This document shows positions 33,401 to 42,019 of a DNA stretch of 64,000 nucleotides, piece after piece. The stretch spans positions 1,984,001 through 2,048,000 of the forward strand of contig JQNH01000001.1 of assembly GCA_000745135.1 (NCBI GenBank), given 5' to 3'. Numbering within the stretch: the stretch's first letter is position 1; every line of letters begins with the position of its first letter. The translations under genes and the position numbers were made by a program. The notes under the pieces are model-generated. The model made no database searches. It was not told the DNA's origin and saw only the letters and a program-made list of their open reading frames with translations. This stretch comes from Rhizobiales bacterium YIM 77505. GTDB taxonomy: Bacteria > Pseudomonadota > Alphaproteobacteria > Rhizobiales > Beijerinckiaceae.

Positions 33401-35716
33401 TCACTCCACCACCACGCGCACGGTCCGCGACGTCTCGCTCCGGAAGGGCAGGCGCAGCTCGAAGCGGTGCGCCCCCGGGGTCATGGGCCAGTAGACCGGC
33501 TTGTCCGGCTCCGCGACGGCGAAGGGCTCCCCGTCCACATACCAGACGACCTGCGGCACGGGCGGGTCGACCACCGCCTTGAGCGCCAGGCGGTTCAGGG
33601 CGGCGGGCGCCTCGGGATTGCGCCAGATGCGGCTGTTGTGCTCCGGCGCGGCGATCGAGAGGCGCACCGCGCCCTCCGGCCGCGCCGGCGCATCGTCCAG
33701 AGGATAGGCATTGGCCTTGGCCCAGGCGCGATGCGCCGGCGGCATGAGGAGCGTCAGCCGCTCCCCGTCGCCGACCCTGCGCAGGGCGGCGGCATTCTCA
33801 ATCGGCGGCAGGGCGTTTGCCGGCACCCATTCGACGAGGGTCTGCCCGCAGCCGCCGGCGCTGCGCTTGCCGTCGAAGACGCACAGCTCCGCCGGCACAT
33901 GCCCCTGGGGCGCGGGGAAGGACATGTCGGAGAGCTCGCCCGGCCGATTGCCGTGCAGCCGCATGAGGACGGCGCGGGCGAGCCGCGCCGCCGAGCGGCC
34001 GCCGGTGAGGCGCACCATGGGGCCGGCATCGCCTCGGCCGACCCATGCGCCAACCACGTAGTCCTTCGACCAGCCGATGAGCCAGGCGTCGCGATAGCCC
34101 TGCGAGGTGCCGGTCTTGAGGGCCACCGGGAACGGGAACTCGGTCGGTCCGTAGCGCGGGAAGCTGGGCAGCCGCGCCAGGGGATCGGCGAGGAAATGGG
34201 TGATGAGGCGCGCGCTCTCCGGCGACAGCACGCGCCTCGCCGGCGGCCGGCGCTGGCCCTCGTGCCAGACGATGCCCGTGAGGACGCCGTCGTCCGCGAG
34301 CGCCCCATAGGCGCGCATGAGGCGATCGAGGGTCGTCGGCAGGGACCCGATGGCCATGGACAGTCCGAAGGCGTCGGCCGGGGCGTCGATGTCGTGCAGC
34401 CCGAGCTCGCGGAAGAAGCGGAAGACGGTCTCGAGGCCGAGCCCGCGCAGGAGGTGCACCGCCGGCACGTTGCGGGAGTTGGCGAGGGCCTGGCGCGGCA
34501 GCATCGGCCCGAGGAACTGCCCGTCCGCGTTGCCGATGCCCGAGGAGCCCTCCGGCAGGTCGGCGAGGATGTCGCTGGTCTTGAGCAGGTCCTTCTCCAG
34601 CGCCAGCGCGTAGATGAAGGGCTTCAAGGTGCTGCCTGGCGAGCGCTGCACGCGCGTGAAGTCGATCGCCCCGGAGCGGCGGTTGCGATAGTCGGCGGAG
34701 CCCGCGGCGGCCAGCACTTCGCCGCTCCCGCGCCTCACCACCATCACCGCCGCCTGCTCGGCCCCGGCCGCGCGCCACTCCCGGACGAAGCGGCGCGCGA
34801 GGCGCGTCACGTCGCCCTGGATGTGGAGGTCGATCGTGGTGCGGATGCGCGGATCGGCAGGATCGGTCTTGAGCGCGCCGGCCTCGATCATGGACGAGAG
34901 GCGCAGGATGGCGTGCAGGGCGTCCGGCCGGCGCGGCGCCCTCGGCAGGCGGGCGGCGGCAAGCTGTGCGCGGGCAAGCGCATGCTCCGTCTCGTCGATC
35001 ACCCCCTGGCGCTTGAGCTCATCGAGCATGCGCCCGCCGCGCCGGACGGCGCGCTCGAGGCCCGCCGGATGGAAGGGGTTCATGGCGGCCGGCGATTGCG
35101 GGATGGCGGAGAGGAGCGCGATCTCCGCCCAGCTCAAGTCGCCGACCGGCTTGTCGAGATACCACCGCGCCGCATGGGCGATGCCGTGGCTGCCGTTGCC
35201 GTAAGGCACGAGGCGCAGGTACTGCGCCAGCACCGCCTCGCGGCCGTAGCGCCAGGTGAGCGCCACCGCCGTCCCAGCCTCCACCGCCTTGGCCCACAGG
35301 GTGCGCGAGGCGGGCCGCTGCATGCGCGCCACCTGCATGGCGATGGTCGAGGCGCCGGAGAGACGGCGTCCGCTCGCGACGTTCTGCCAGAGCGCCCGCG
35401 CCGCGGCGAGCGGATCGACGCCGGGATGGGCGAAGAAGCGCCGGTCCTCCAGCGCCAGGGTCGCCCGCACCACCCGCTCGGGGAGCGGGTCGACGGTCCA
35501 GAAGCCGTAGTCGACGCGGACGCGGTCGCCCTCGCGCGTCTCGTTGCCGATCTGCGAAAGAAAGGCCCCGTGCCGGTCGTACAGGATCGGCGTCGCCTGC
35601 GGCGCAGCAAGCGTCGCGCGCTCGGCGACGGACCAGATAAAGACCGCGGCGGAGAGAAGAACCGCCGCTCCGAAGGCCGCCGGCGACCAGCGAGCCGCCG
35701 CTCGGCCAATCCGCAT
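33401..35716 (-). CDS. pbpC: Penicillin-binding protein 1C (peptidoglycan glycosyltransferase/transpeptidase)
   Basis: The 771-residue protein builds peptidoglycan at the outer face of the inner membrane. Residues 11-30 form the membrane anchor. The GT51 glycosyltransferase domain has Glu90 in ALEDRRFFAHPGVD. The transpeptidase domain has S362-T-L-K365, S414-R-N416 and K534-T-G-T-S, all intact. The last about 90 residues form the BiPBP C-terminal beta domain of PBP1C. I start at ATG 35716, just before the membrane helix; upstream open frame is hairpin repeat DNA. In E. coli pbpC follows the alpha-2-macroglobulin gene yfhM, and here it follows the same type of gene, after a 526-base gap. Confidence 0.93.
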   Translation of the reverse strand: MRIGRAAARWSPAAFGAAVLLSAAVFIWSVAERATLAAPQATPILYDRHGAFLSQIGNETREGDRVRVDYGFWTVDPLPERVVRATLALEDRRFFAHPGVDPLAAARALWQNVASGRRLSGASTIAMQVARMQRPASRTLWAKAVEAGTAVALTWRYGREAVLAQYLRLVPYGNGSHGIAHAARWYLDKPVGDLSWAEIALLSAIPQSPAAMNPFHPAGLERAVRRGGRMLDELKRQGVIDETEHALARAQLAAARLPRAPRRPDALHAILRLSSMIEAGALKTDPADPRIRTTIDLHIQGDVTRLARRFVREWRAAGAEQAAVMVVRRGSGEVLAAAGSADYRNRRSGAIDFTRVQRSPGSTLKPFIYALALEKDLLKTSDILADLPEGSSGIGNADGQFLGPMLPRQALANSRNVPAVHLLRGLGLETVFRFFRELGLHDIDAPADAFGLSMAIGSLPTTLDRLMRAYGALADDGVLTGIVWHEGQRRPPARRVLSPESARLITHFLADPLARLPSFPRYGPTEFPFPVALKTGTSQGYRDAWLIGWSKDYVVGAWVGRGDAGPMVRLTGGRSAARLARAVLMRLHGNRPGELSDMSFPAPQGHVPAELCVFDGKRSAGGCGQTLVEWVPANALPPIENAAALRRVGDGERLTLLMPPAHRAWAKANAYPLDDAPARPEGAVRLSIAAPEHNSRIWRNPEAPAALNRLALKAVVDPPVPQVVWYVDGEPFAVAEPDKPVYWPMTPGAHRFELRLPFRSETSRTVRVVVE

Positions 35717-36242
35717 CCCGATCGGATGAGGCGACGCGCCCTCTCCCCCTTTGAGGGGGAGAGCTGGAGAGGGGGGTCGCCGGGCATGGAGCGCCGGCGG
35801 AGCAGAACTTGGTGCATCGTGGAAGCGATGCGCTTCCCCTTCCCGGAAGGCGCTCCGACTTTTCCGACCCCCCTCCCTGCCCTCCCCCTCAAGGGGGGAG
35901 GGGGTGCTTGTGCCTGCGCCGATCGAGCAGAATGAGCCGCGCGCGTCTGCTCCGGCTGAGCAGAGGGGGCCGCCTGTATCTGCGTCGGTGGGCGTGGAAG
36001 CGAGGCTGCCTGGAGGCTGGCTCAGCCGCCGCCCGTTGCGTTCCCTACCCTCCCCTTCCAGCGGAGGGTGGGAGGCGGCGCCGCGCTTCACCTCTCCCCG
36101 GTGGGGAGAGGTCGCGCCGGAGGCGCGGGTGAGGGGGAGCGCGAAGCGCCGGAAGGCGCGCCCCCCGCCCGGCGCGCCGTCAGCGCGCTCGGCCCTCGGG
36201 TCAAGGCCCGAGGGCGGGCTCTCTCCCTCCCGGAGGGGCGGT
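35717..36242. repeat. Repeat-filled gap between the alpha-2-macroglobulin gene and pbpC
   Basis: This 526-base stretch has no credible gene. It contains CTCTCCCCCT/AGGGGGAGAG (35741-35750 with 35754-35763), a CCCTCCCCCT-CAA-GGGGGGAGGG-type stem near 35880-35905 and ACCTCTCCCC/GGGGAGAGGT (36090-36099 with 36103-36112). All belong to the dispersed CTCTCCCC family. Reading frames remain open across it on both strands only because of high GC. It may reduce read-through from the long upstream transcript into pbpC. Confidence 0.6.
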
Positions 36243-39200
36243 TTAGCGCGCCACCACAAGGCGCGTCCCCGCGCTCGCGCCGTAGACGCCCGGGCGGTAC
36301 ATCATCTCGGCCTCGCCCGGCGGCTGCGTGAAGCTGCCGGCGACCTGGGCCCGCGTGCGGAAGGCGAAGCGGTAGTTCCCCTTCGGCAGGCGCTCATAGG
36401 CGTAGAGCACGTGGTCGTCCTGGAAGGAGACCCAGGTCGGCGGCAGGGTCGGACCCGCCGAGGGCGTCGCCTCGGCCGGCGCGGTGGCGAGGTTGGGGTT
36501 GAGGGGCTCCATCCCGGCGGCGAGCGGCAGGCGGATCGCCACGTGGGTCCGATCCTCCGGGTTCACGAGCTCGGCCGCCTCCTCGACCACGTCGCCGAGG
36601 GTGACGCGGATCGCGCCGTCCGCGTCGGGCGTCAGCCGCTCCGGGGGCGCGCCGCCAGGGACGCGGAAGGATTGGCGCGTCACCACGAAGCCGTTGCTCA
36701 CCGGCTCGGCCCGCGAGCCCGGCTCCGCCGGCTGGAAGCGGGTGTCGACGAGCGCCACCACGGGCGATGCGCCCTTGTTCTCCATGGCTGTCGGCGACGG
36801 CGTGTGGCTCACGCGGCGCAGGAGCGTCGCCTCGCCGTCAAGCGCCAGGCGCTCCGGCGCCCCGCCTTGCGCGAGCGTCAGCGGTACGGCGGCGGACGGG
36901 CGCTGCCAGGCGGCGGCGAGCGCCCGGATGGCGGCGGCGTTGGCGTTGGTGGAGCCCCAGCCGTCCCCCTCCCCGAGCCGGATCAGCCCGTCCCGCAGCA
37001 CCGCGAGGCGCGGCTCGTCCGGCGTCGCGGTAGTGACCGCACGCGTGATCTCGGCGAGGCTCCTGACCTCGGAGGGCAGGATGACCGGGTTGCCGCCCCC
37101 CTCCCCGGCCAGCCCGGCGTAGGAGAGCCGCCCGTCGCGGGAGAGGAGCTTCACCCGGCCCCAGAGCTCGTCGAGGAGGCTCGCCACGAGGCGGCGGTCC
37201 TCGGTCGGAAGCTGCGCCACGGCGGCCGTCGCCTGCCCTAAGGAGGCGTTCGGCAGGCCGGCGGCGCGGCGGGCCAGCTCGGCCACATAGGATTCCTCGA
37301 GCTGTCCGCCCTCGGCGAGCGCCTTGAGCGCCTCGACCCGCTCGCGCAGCTCCTCGCCCGCGATGAGCCGCTGGTAATCGGAGCGCAGCGCCTGCTTCAG
37401 CACCTTGGCGAGACGCTCGGCGAGCGCCTTGTCGACCGTCTCGCCGGCCTTCTCCGCCACGACGAGGAAGCTGTAGGCCCAGGCGGTGAGCGAGACGTTG
37501 CCGCGCGCCCGCGGCCAGAAGGCCACGAGCCCGTCCTCGTCGATCGACTGCTCGATGGCGCGCTGCGTCGCGCGCACGTCGGCGGAGAGGCGGTCGGTCA
37601 GCCCCGCCGCCGCGAGGAGCGGCGCAAAGGCCTTCACCGCCACCGCCGAATGGGCGAGCGCGATGCGCTGCTCGGTGCAGCCGTAAGGGTATTCGACGAG
37701 ATAGTTGAGCCCGCCCACGAGCCGCACCACGGCGGGGTCGGTGGCGAAGGTGACGCTGCGGGCGTAGGAGCCCGGCCGCGCCGACGCGGGCGCCGGGAGG
37801 GTGAGGCTCGCGCCCGGCCGCAAGTCCACGATCTGGCGCTGGCGTATCGGCGAGCGGTCGGGCCGCACGGGCAGGTCGATCTGCACCGCGTCGCCCGCCT
37901 TGTCGGCGTCGCGCTGCAGCACGAAGCGCAGGCGAAGGGTCTCGTCCCCGGGCTTCGGCTCGCCGACGGCGAGCGGGAAGTCGACCCGCGCCGGCCGGTT
38001 CTGCTGCCAGGACAGGCGCTGCTCGTTCGCCCCCTCCTGCGTCGCGCCCTCGACCGAGAGCGCCGCGCGGCCGGTGCCGCCGGCCCCCTCGACGATGCGG
38101 CCGATGAGGCCGGCCTCGAAGCGGTCGCCGGGACGCACGAACCGGGGAAGCGCCGGCTGGGCCACGATCTCCTGGCGCACCATCAGCTCGCCCGTCGCAT
38201 AGCCGAAGCGGTCGGGGCCGCTGATCGCCTTGGCCCGCAGCTTGAAGACGGTGAGGGTGTCGGGGAGCTTCACCTTGATCCGGGCGACGCCGTCCTGGCC
38301 GACCGCGACGCGCGGCAGGTAGATCGGCACCGGCGTGAAGTTCTTGCGCACCGAGATGTTCTCGATGCCCCAGTCGTCGCCCGTGTCGTCGCCGCCGGGC
38401 GTCTCCTCCAGCGGAATGACGCCGAAGGCCATGTTGCGGGTATCGCGCAGGGCCATCTGCGTCGGGCGGCTGACGATAAACTTCGGCAGGGGATCGAGCG
38501 GCTGCTCGCGGGCGATCGAGAGCACCGCCTGGTCGACCATCCAGAACACCGCCTCGCCCGAGACCGGGCGGCCGGCGTCGTCGGCGAGGCGCAAGGTCAC
38601 CTCGATCTCCTGCGCCGGCCGCGCCCGCTGCGGGTATTCGAGGGACGCCGTCACGATGTGCTTCACGGGCGTCACCGTCACCCATTTCGTGGCCGCCACG
38701 GTCACCGGCTTGCCCTGGTCGAAGGGCGCGGTCGGGTTCGCGGCCGCGTTCGGCAGCCGCCCGCGCATGACGAGGAAGTGGACGGGGAGCTTCGGCATCG
38801 CCTCCTTGCGGATCGCCACCTCGTAGCGGCCGAAGCCGTTCGTGATCTCGACCCAGTCGTAGCGGTAGCGCCCGTCCGGCTCCTCGACGATGGCGAGCGC
38901 CCGCGCGGTCTGGAACGGGCTCTGGACGACGAGGGTCGCGGTCTCGCCGGGGGCGTAGGCGTCCTTGTCGCTCGACACCTGCACGGTCTGGGTCGGCGGG
39001 CGCGACCAGGTGACGGGCGTGCCGCCGCTCACGAAGAAGTCGACGCTCACCGACTGGCGGCGGCCGATGCGGTCGCTCGCCTCGAGCTGGACGAGATAGA
39101 CGCCGGCGCCCTTGGCCTCGAAGACGAGGCGCTCGGCCTCCCTGGCGCTCGTCACCTTGCGCTCGACCAGCGTCTCGTCGATGACCTCGGTGACGTATTT

Positions 39201-41993
39201 CGCCGAACCCTGGCTGAAGTCGCTCGCCTGCAGCACCGAGGTCCAGTTGCGCTTGATGAGCCGCACGGTCATTTCAAGACCCGTCAGCGGCTCGCCGGCC
39301 GCGTCGAGCGCGATGACCTCGGGCTCGATGGTGGCGGCGTCCGGCAGGTAGCGCGGGATCTTCACGCCGAGCACGAAGGGCGGCAGGGCGACGACGCTCT
39401 GGGTCGAGCGCACCTGGATGTCGTCGTCCCCCGTCACCGTCGCCTCGATGGCGTAGCGGCGCGGCTGCGCCGTCGGCTCGATGGTGGGATCGAGCGTGAT
39501 CCGCCCCGAGCCGCCGGCGTCGGTCCTCGTCTCGCGCTCCAGCACGGGCGTCGAGCGGAACCTGCCCTCGCCCGAGTAGCGGGCGTCGGTCGAGAACAGG
39601 AAACCCTCGCGGCCGGGCGGCGTCCAGTGATGCGGGAACTGCGTCACGCGCCACTTCACGGGGCGCTCCGCGACGAGGCCGCCGGCGAAATAGCGGGCCA
39701 GGAGATCGACCGAGAACTCGCCGTCGAGCGGCACCCGCTGCGGGCCGTTGAGCAGGACCTCGAAGGTCGGCAGGCGGTAGGCCTCCTTCTTGAACGGGAA
39801 CTCGCCGCAGGCCTCCCCCTCCCCGTCCGGCTCGAAGCGCACCGTGTAGTCGCCCGTCGCCGGCGTCTCGGCGTCGAACTTGTGGTAGAAGCCGCCGACC
39901 CGGTCGAGCCTCACGGGGAAGCGCCATTCCTGGTCGCTCGGCCCCTGCACCACGAGCGTGCCGCCGGTGGTCGCGTAGGAGAGCGCGCCGCCGAGATAGC
40001 GCCGCACATAGCCCTTCACATGGACGGGCTCCTCGGGCCGATAGATCGGCCGCTCGGTGAAGACGTGGCAGAGGATGCGCGCCTCCTCCGCCCGCTTCTC
40101 TTCCGGGTTGCCGGCCCAGGCAAGCCAGGGCTCCTCGGGCTTCGACCAGTTCTCGTCGGAATATTGCGAGGGGCCGCGATCCGGCTCGACGACGAGGACG
40201 TCCGTGCCCTTCGCCACGACGATGCGCCTGATCTCGGCTTCCCCGCGCTTGGCGAGGTCCCAGGTGAAGAAGCCGCCCGGGTCGGTGACGCCGCGCGCGA
40301 GCGTGACGAACTTGTCCTCGCGCAGGCCCTCGAGGCGGATCTCCGCGCCGGCCACCGGCGCGGTGGTATGAAGCGAGTTCACCGCGAAGCGCACGCGCTC
40401 CGGCTCCTCCACCGCCGATAGGGTGAGGTCCGTGACCTGGACGCGGATCCAGCGGCGCTTGCCGCCGTCGAGCGGGCGCAGGCCGACGAGATAGGCGCCC
40501 GCCTGCTCCGCCCCCGCCGCCTTGGCGAAGAGCGGCTTCAGGTCAAGGCCGAACTTCGCCTCGACGCCGCCGCGCTGGATCGGCAACGACACGAGCTCCG
40601 ACACGGCCGGCGTGCCCAGCACCTTGATGCGGGCCGCGAGGTCCTCTGCCCCGATCTCCTCGTTCTCGGCCCATCGCTTCGGCTCGTTGCCGGGGAGCGG
40701 CGGCGCCGCCGCATCGTCGGTCTCCAAGCCGTCGGCCGGGAACGGCCAGAAGTCGCGGGAGAGCGGATCGATCGCGTGGATGCGCACGTCGGCGCGCTCG
40801 TAGCCGCGCCCGCGCAAGGGGATCATCTGCGGCCCGAACCGCTCGACGATGCCCTGGTTCGCGTCCCAGGCGAGGCTCGGCTTGTCGCGCTCGAAGGCGA
40901 AGCGCTGGGTGAAGGCCAGCCCTTCGAGGGCCCGCCCGCGCGCGTCCTTCAGCGCCCCCGGCGCGATGCGCAGCTCATAGGCCACATCCGCCTGGAAGCG
41001 GCCGGAGAGGCGAAGGCGGGTGCCGTCCTTCTCCACCGCGAGGTCGTCGACGGGCGGGGTGATGCGCAGCGCCTCGCGGGCGCGCACCACGTCGATGGCC
41101 TCGGGCTCGCCGCTGAAGGCGACCGCTAGCGTGCGCCGGGCGCCGGGCTGGTACTTCTTCTCCTCGTTGCCCTCCTCGTCGTAGGTGACGAGGGGCACGG
41201 GCGTGCAGCGCAGCACCCCGTCCTCGACCTTGCGCTGCAGGCGGCGGCCGCAGGTTAGATCCGTGACCTGGAACGGGACCGCCGTGCGCAGCGACAGCTC
41301 GAAGGTGGGATCGTCGAGCCCCGGCTCGTCCGAGAGCTTGAGGCGCAGCTTCACCAGCCGCCCGTCCGGCACCGGCTGGCGCAGGGTCACGAGGTAGGTC
41401 TGCTGGTCGGAGCGCTGGGCGCGCTCCAACGCCTTGGTGGTGAAGTCGCCGGCGGCCAGCACCTGGCCGCCCCGCTCCGAGAGGCCGGGTAGCGGGCGCA
41501 GCTCGATGGTGAGGAGCCGCGCCAGCGCCGCCGCGTCCACCGGCTCCGCGAAGGTGAGCGCGATCTGGTCGAGGTCGGCGATGCCCTCGGGGCGGCTCTC
41601 CGGCGCCGTCTTCACCGGAGCCGGCAGGAGCGGCACGAGCTTCGTCTTGTGCCCGTCCGCCGTCACTTCGACGCGCCTCAACGGCCGCCACGGCTCGGCG
41701 GGGCGGAACTGCAGGGTGCGCGGCCCGAGCCATTGCCAGGCGCCGGCCTGCTCCGGCCTCATCGCGACGATCCGCTCGGGATTGTCCTCGGGGCCGCCGC
41801 GGGCCGGGCCGATGTCGCGGTCGAAGAAGAGGGTGATCGGGTCCCAGGGCTGCAGGAAACGCTCCGGCACGAGCCGCGCCCCATCCGCTCGCTGCACCCA
41901 GTCGAAGGAGGCGGCCTGAGGCGGTTGCGGCGCCTGCGCCAGAGCGGGCGCGACGGCGAGGGCAAGCGCGAGGGCGAGGGGAATCGTCTTCAT
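36243..41993 (-). CDS. Bacterial alpha-2-macroglobulin (thioester protease trap)
   Basis: A 1916-residue periplasmic protein of the YfhM/ECAM type. These traps are cut by invading proteases and then bind them through a reactive thioester. A signal peptide is visible (ALALALAVAPALAQAP) without a lipobox Cys, so unlike E. coli YfhM it is probably soluble. Repeated macroglobulin beta domains fill the first 1100 residues. The thioester motif is YPYGC1439TEQ, followed by the helical thioester domain and C-terminal receptor-like domain. Motifs such as WRFPVRLD and RPIYRPEEPVHVKGYVR (MG3/bait area) agree. It starts 26 bases after the LprI-domain giant and precedes pbpC; together they suggest a periplasmic defence operon. 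Confidence 0.93.
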   Translation of the reverse strand: MKTIPLALALALAVAPALAQAPQPPQAASFDWVQRADGARLVPERFLQPWDPITLFFDRDIGPARGGPEDNPERIVAMRPEQAGAWQWLGPRTLQFRPAEPWRPLRRVEVTADGHKTKLVPLLPAPVKTAPESRPEGIADLDQIALTFAEPVDAAALARLLTIELRPLPGLSERGGQVLAAGDFTTKALERAQRSDQQTYLVTLRQPVPDGRLVKLRLKLSDEPGLDDPTFELSLRTAVPFQVTDLTCGRRLQRKVEDGVLRCTPVPLVTYDEEGNEEKKYQPGARRTLAVAFSGEPEAIDVVRAREALRITPPVDDLAVEKDGTRLRLSGRFQADVAYELRIAPGALKDARGRALEGLAFTQRFAFERDKPSLAWDANQGIVERFGPQMIPLRGRGYERADVRIHAIDPLSRDFWPFPADGLETDDAAAPPLPGNEPKRWAENEEIGAEDLAARIKVLGTPAVSELVSLPIQRGGVEAKFGLDLKPLFAKAAGAEQAGAYLVGLRPLDGGKRRWIRVQVTDLTLSAVEEPERVRFAVNSLHTTAPVAGAEIRLEGLREDKFVTLARGVTDPGGFFTWDLAKRGEAEIRRIVVAKGTDVLVVEPDRGPSQYSDENWSKPEEPWLAWAGNPEEKRAEEARILCHVFTERPIYRPEEPVHVKGYVRRYLGGALSYATTGGTLVVQGPSDQEWRFPVRLDRVGGFYHKFDAETPATGDYTVRFEPDGEGEACGEFPFKKEAYRLPTFEVLLNGPQRVPLDGEFSVDLLARYFAGGLVAERPVKWRVTQFPHHWTPPGREGFLFSTDARYSGEGRFRSTPVLERETRTDAGGSGRITLDPTIEPTAQPRRYAIEATVTGDDDIQVRSTQSVVALPPFVLGVKIPRYLPDAATIEPEVIALDAAGEPLTGLEMTVRLIKRNWTSVLQASDFSQGSAKYVTEVIDETLVERKVTSAREAERLVFEAKGAGVYLVQLEASDRIGRRQSVSVDFFVSGGTPVTWSRPPTQTVQVSSDKDAYAPGETATLVVQSPFQTARALAIVEEPDGRYRYDWVEITNGFGRYEVAIRKEAMPKLPVHFLVMRGRLPNAAANPTAPFDQGKPVTVAATKWVTVTPVKHIVTASLEYPQRARPAQEIEVTLRLADDAGRPVSGEAVFWMVDQAVLSIAREQPLDPLPKFIVSRPTQMALRDTRNMAFGVIPLEETPGGDDTGDDWGIENISVRKNFTPVPIYLPRVAVGQDGVARIKVKLPDTLTVFKLRAKAISGPDRFGYATGELMVRQEIVAQPALPRFVRPGDRFEAGLIGRIVEGAGGTGRAALSVEGATQEGANEQRLSWQQNRPARVDFPLAVGEPKPGDETLRLRFVLQRDADKAGDAVQIDLPVRPDRSPIRQRQIVDLRPGASLTLPAPASARPGSYARSVTFATDPAVVRLVGGLNYLVEYPYGCTEQRIALAHSAVAVKAFAPLLAAAGLTDRLSADVRATQRAIEQSIDEDGLVAFWPRARGNVSLTAWAYSFLVVAEKAGETVDKALAERLAKVLKQALRSDYQRLIAGEELRERVEALKALAEGGQLEESYVAELARRAAGLPNASLGQATAAVAQLPTEDRRLVASLLDELWGRVKLLSRDGRLSYAGLAGEGGGNPVILPSEVRSLAEITRAVTTATPDEPRLAVLRDGLIRLGEGDGWGSTNANAAAIRALAAAWQRPSAAVPLTLAQGGAPERLALDGEATLLRRVSHTPSPTAMENKGASPVVALVDTRFQPAEPGSRAEPVSNGFVVTRQSFRVPGGAPPERLTPDADGAIRVTLGDVVEEAAELVNPEDRTHVAIRLPLAAGMEPLNPNLATAPAEATPSAGPTLPPTWVSFQDDHVLYAYERLPKGNYRFAFRTRAQVAGSFTQPPGEAEMMYRPGVYGASAGTRLVVAR

Positions 41994-42019
41994 GGGAGGA
42001 CCTTTGCGTTTGCCTGCCT

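Noticed and set aside
33467-35935. Long open frame on the plus strand opposite pbpC (822 codons)
   Set aside because: It is antisense to PBP1C with all catalytic motifs intact, its translation is rich in Arg, Gly and His without a fold, and such mirror frames are expected at this GC content.
33401-36259. PBP1C with a 180-residue N-terminal extension
   Set aside because: The extra part reads through hairpin repeat DNA and is Pro/Ser/Arg-rich; the ATG at 35716 just before the membrane helix is the better start.
37650-40421. 923-codon plus-strand frame opposite the alpha-2-macroglobulin gene
   Set aside because: Antisense shadow of a clear gene; low-complexity composition and no ribosome site.
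36243-41993. Lipoprotein form of alpha-2-macroglobulin as in E. coli YfhM
   Set aside because: No Cys occurs at the end of the signal peptide, so there is no lipobox.
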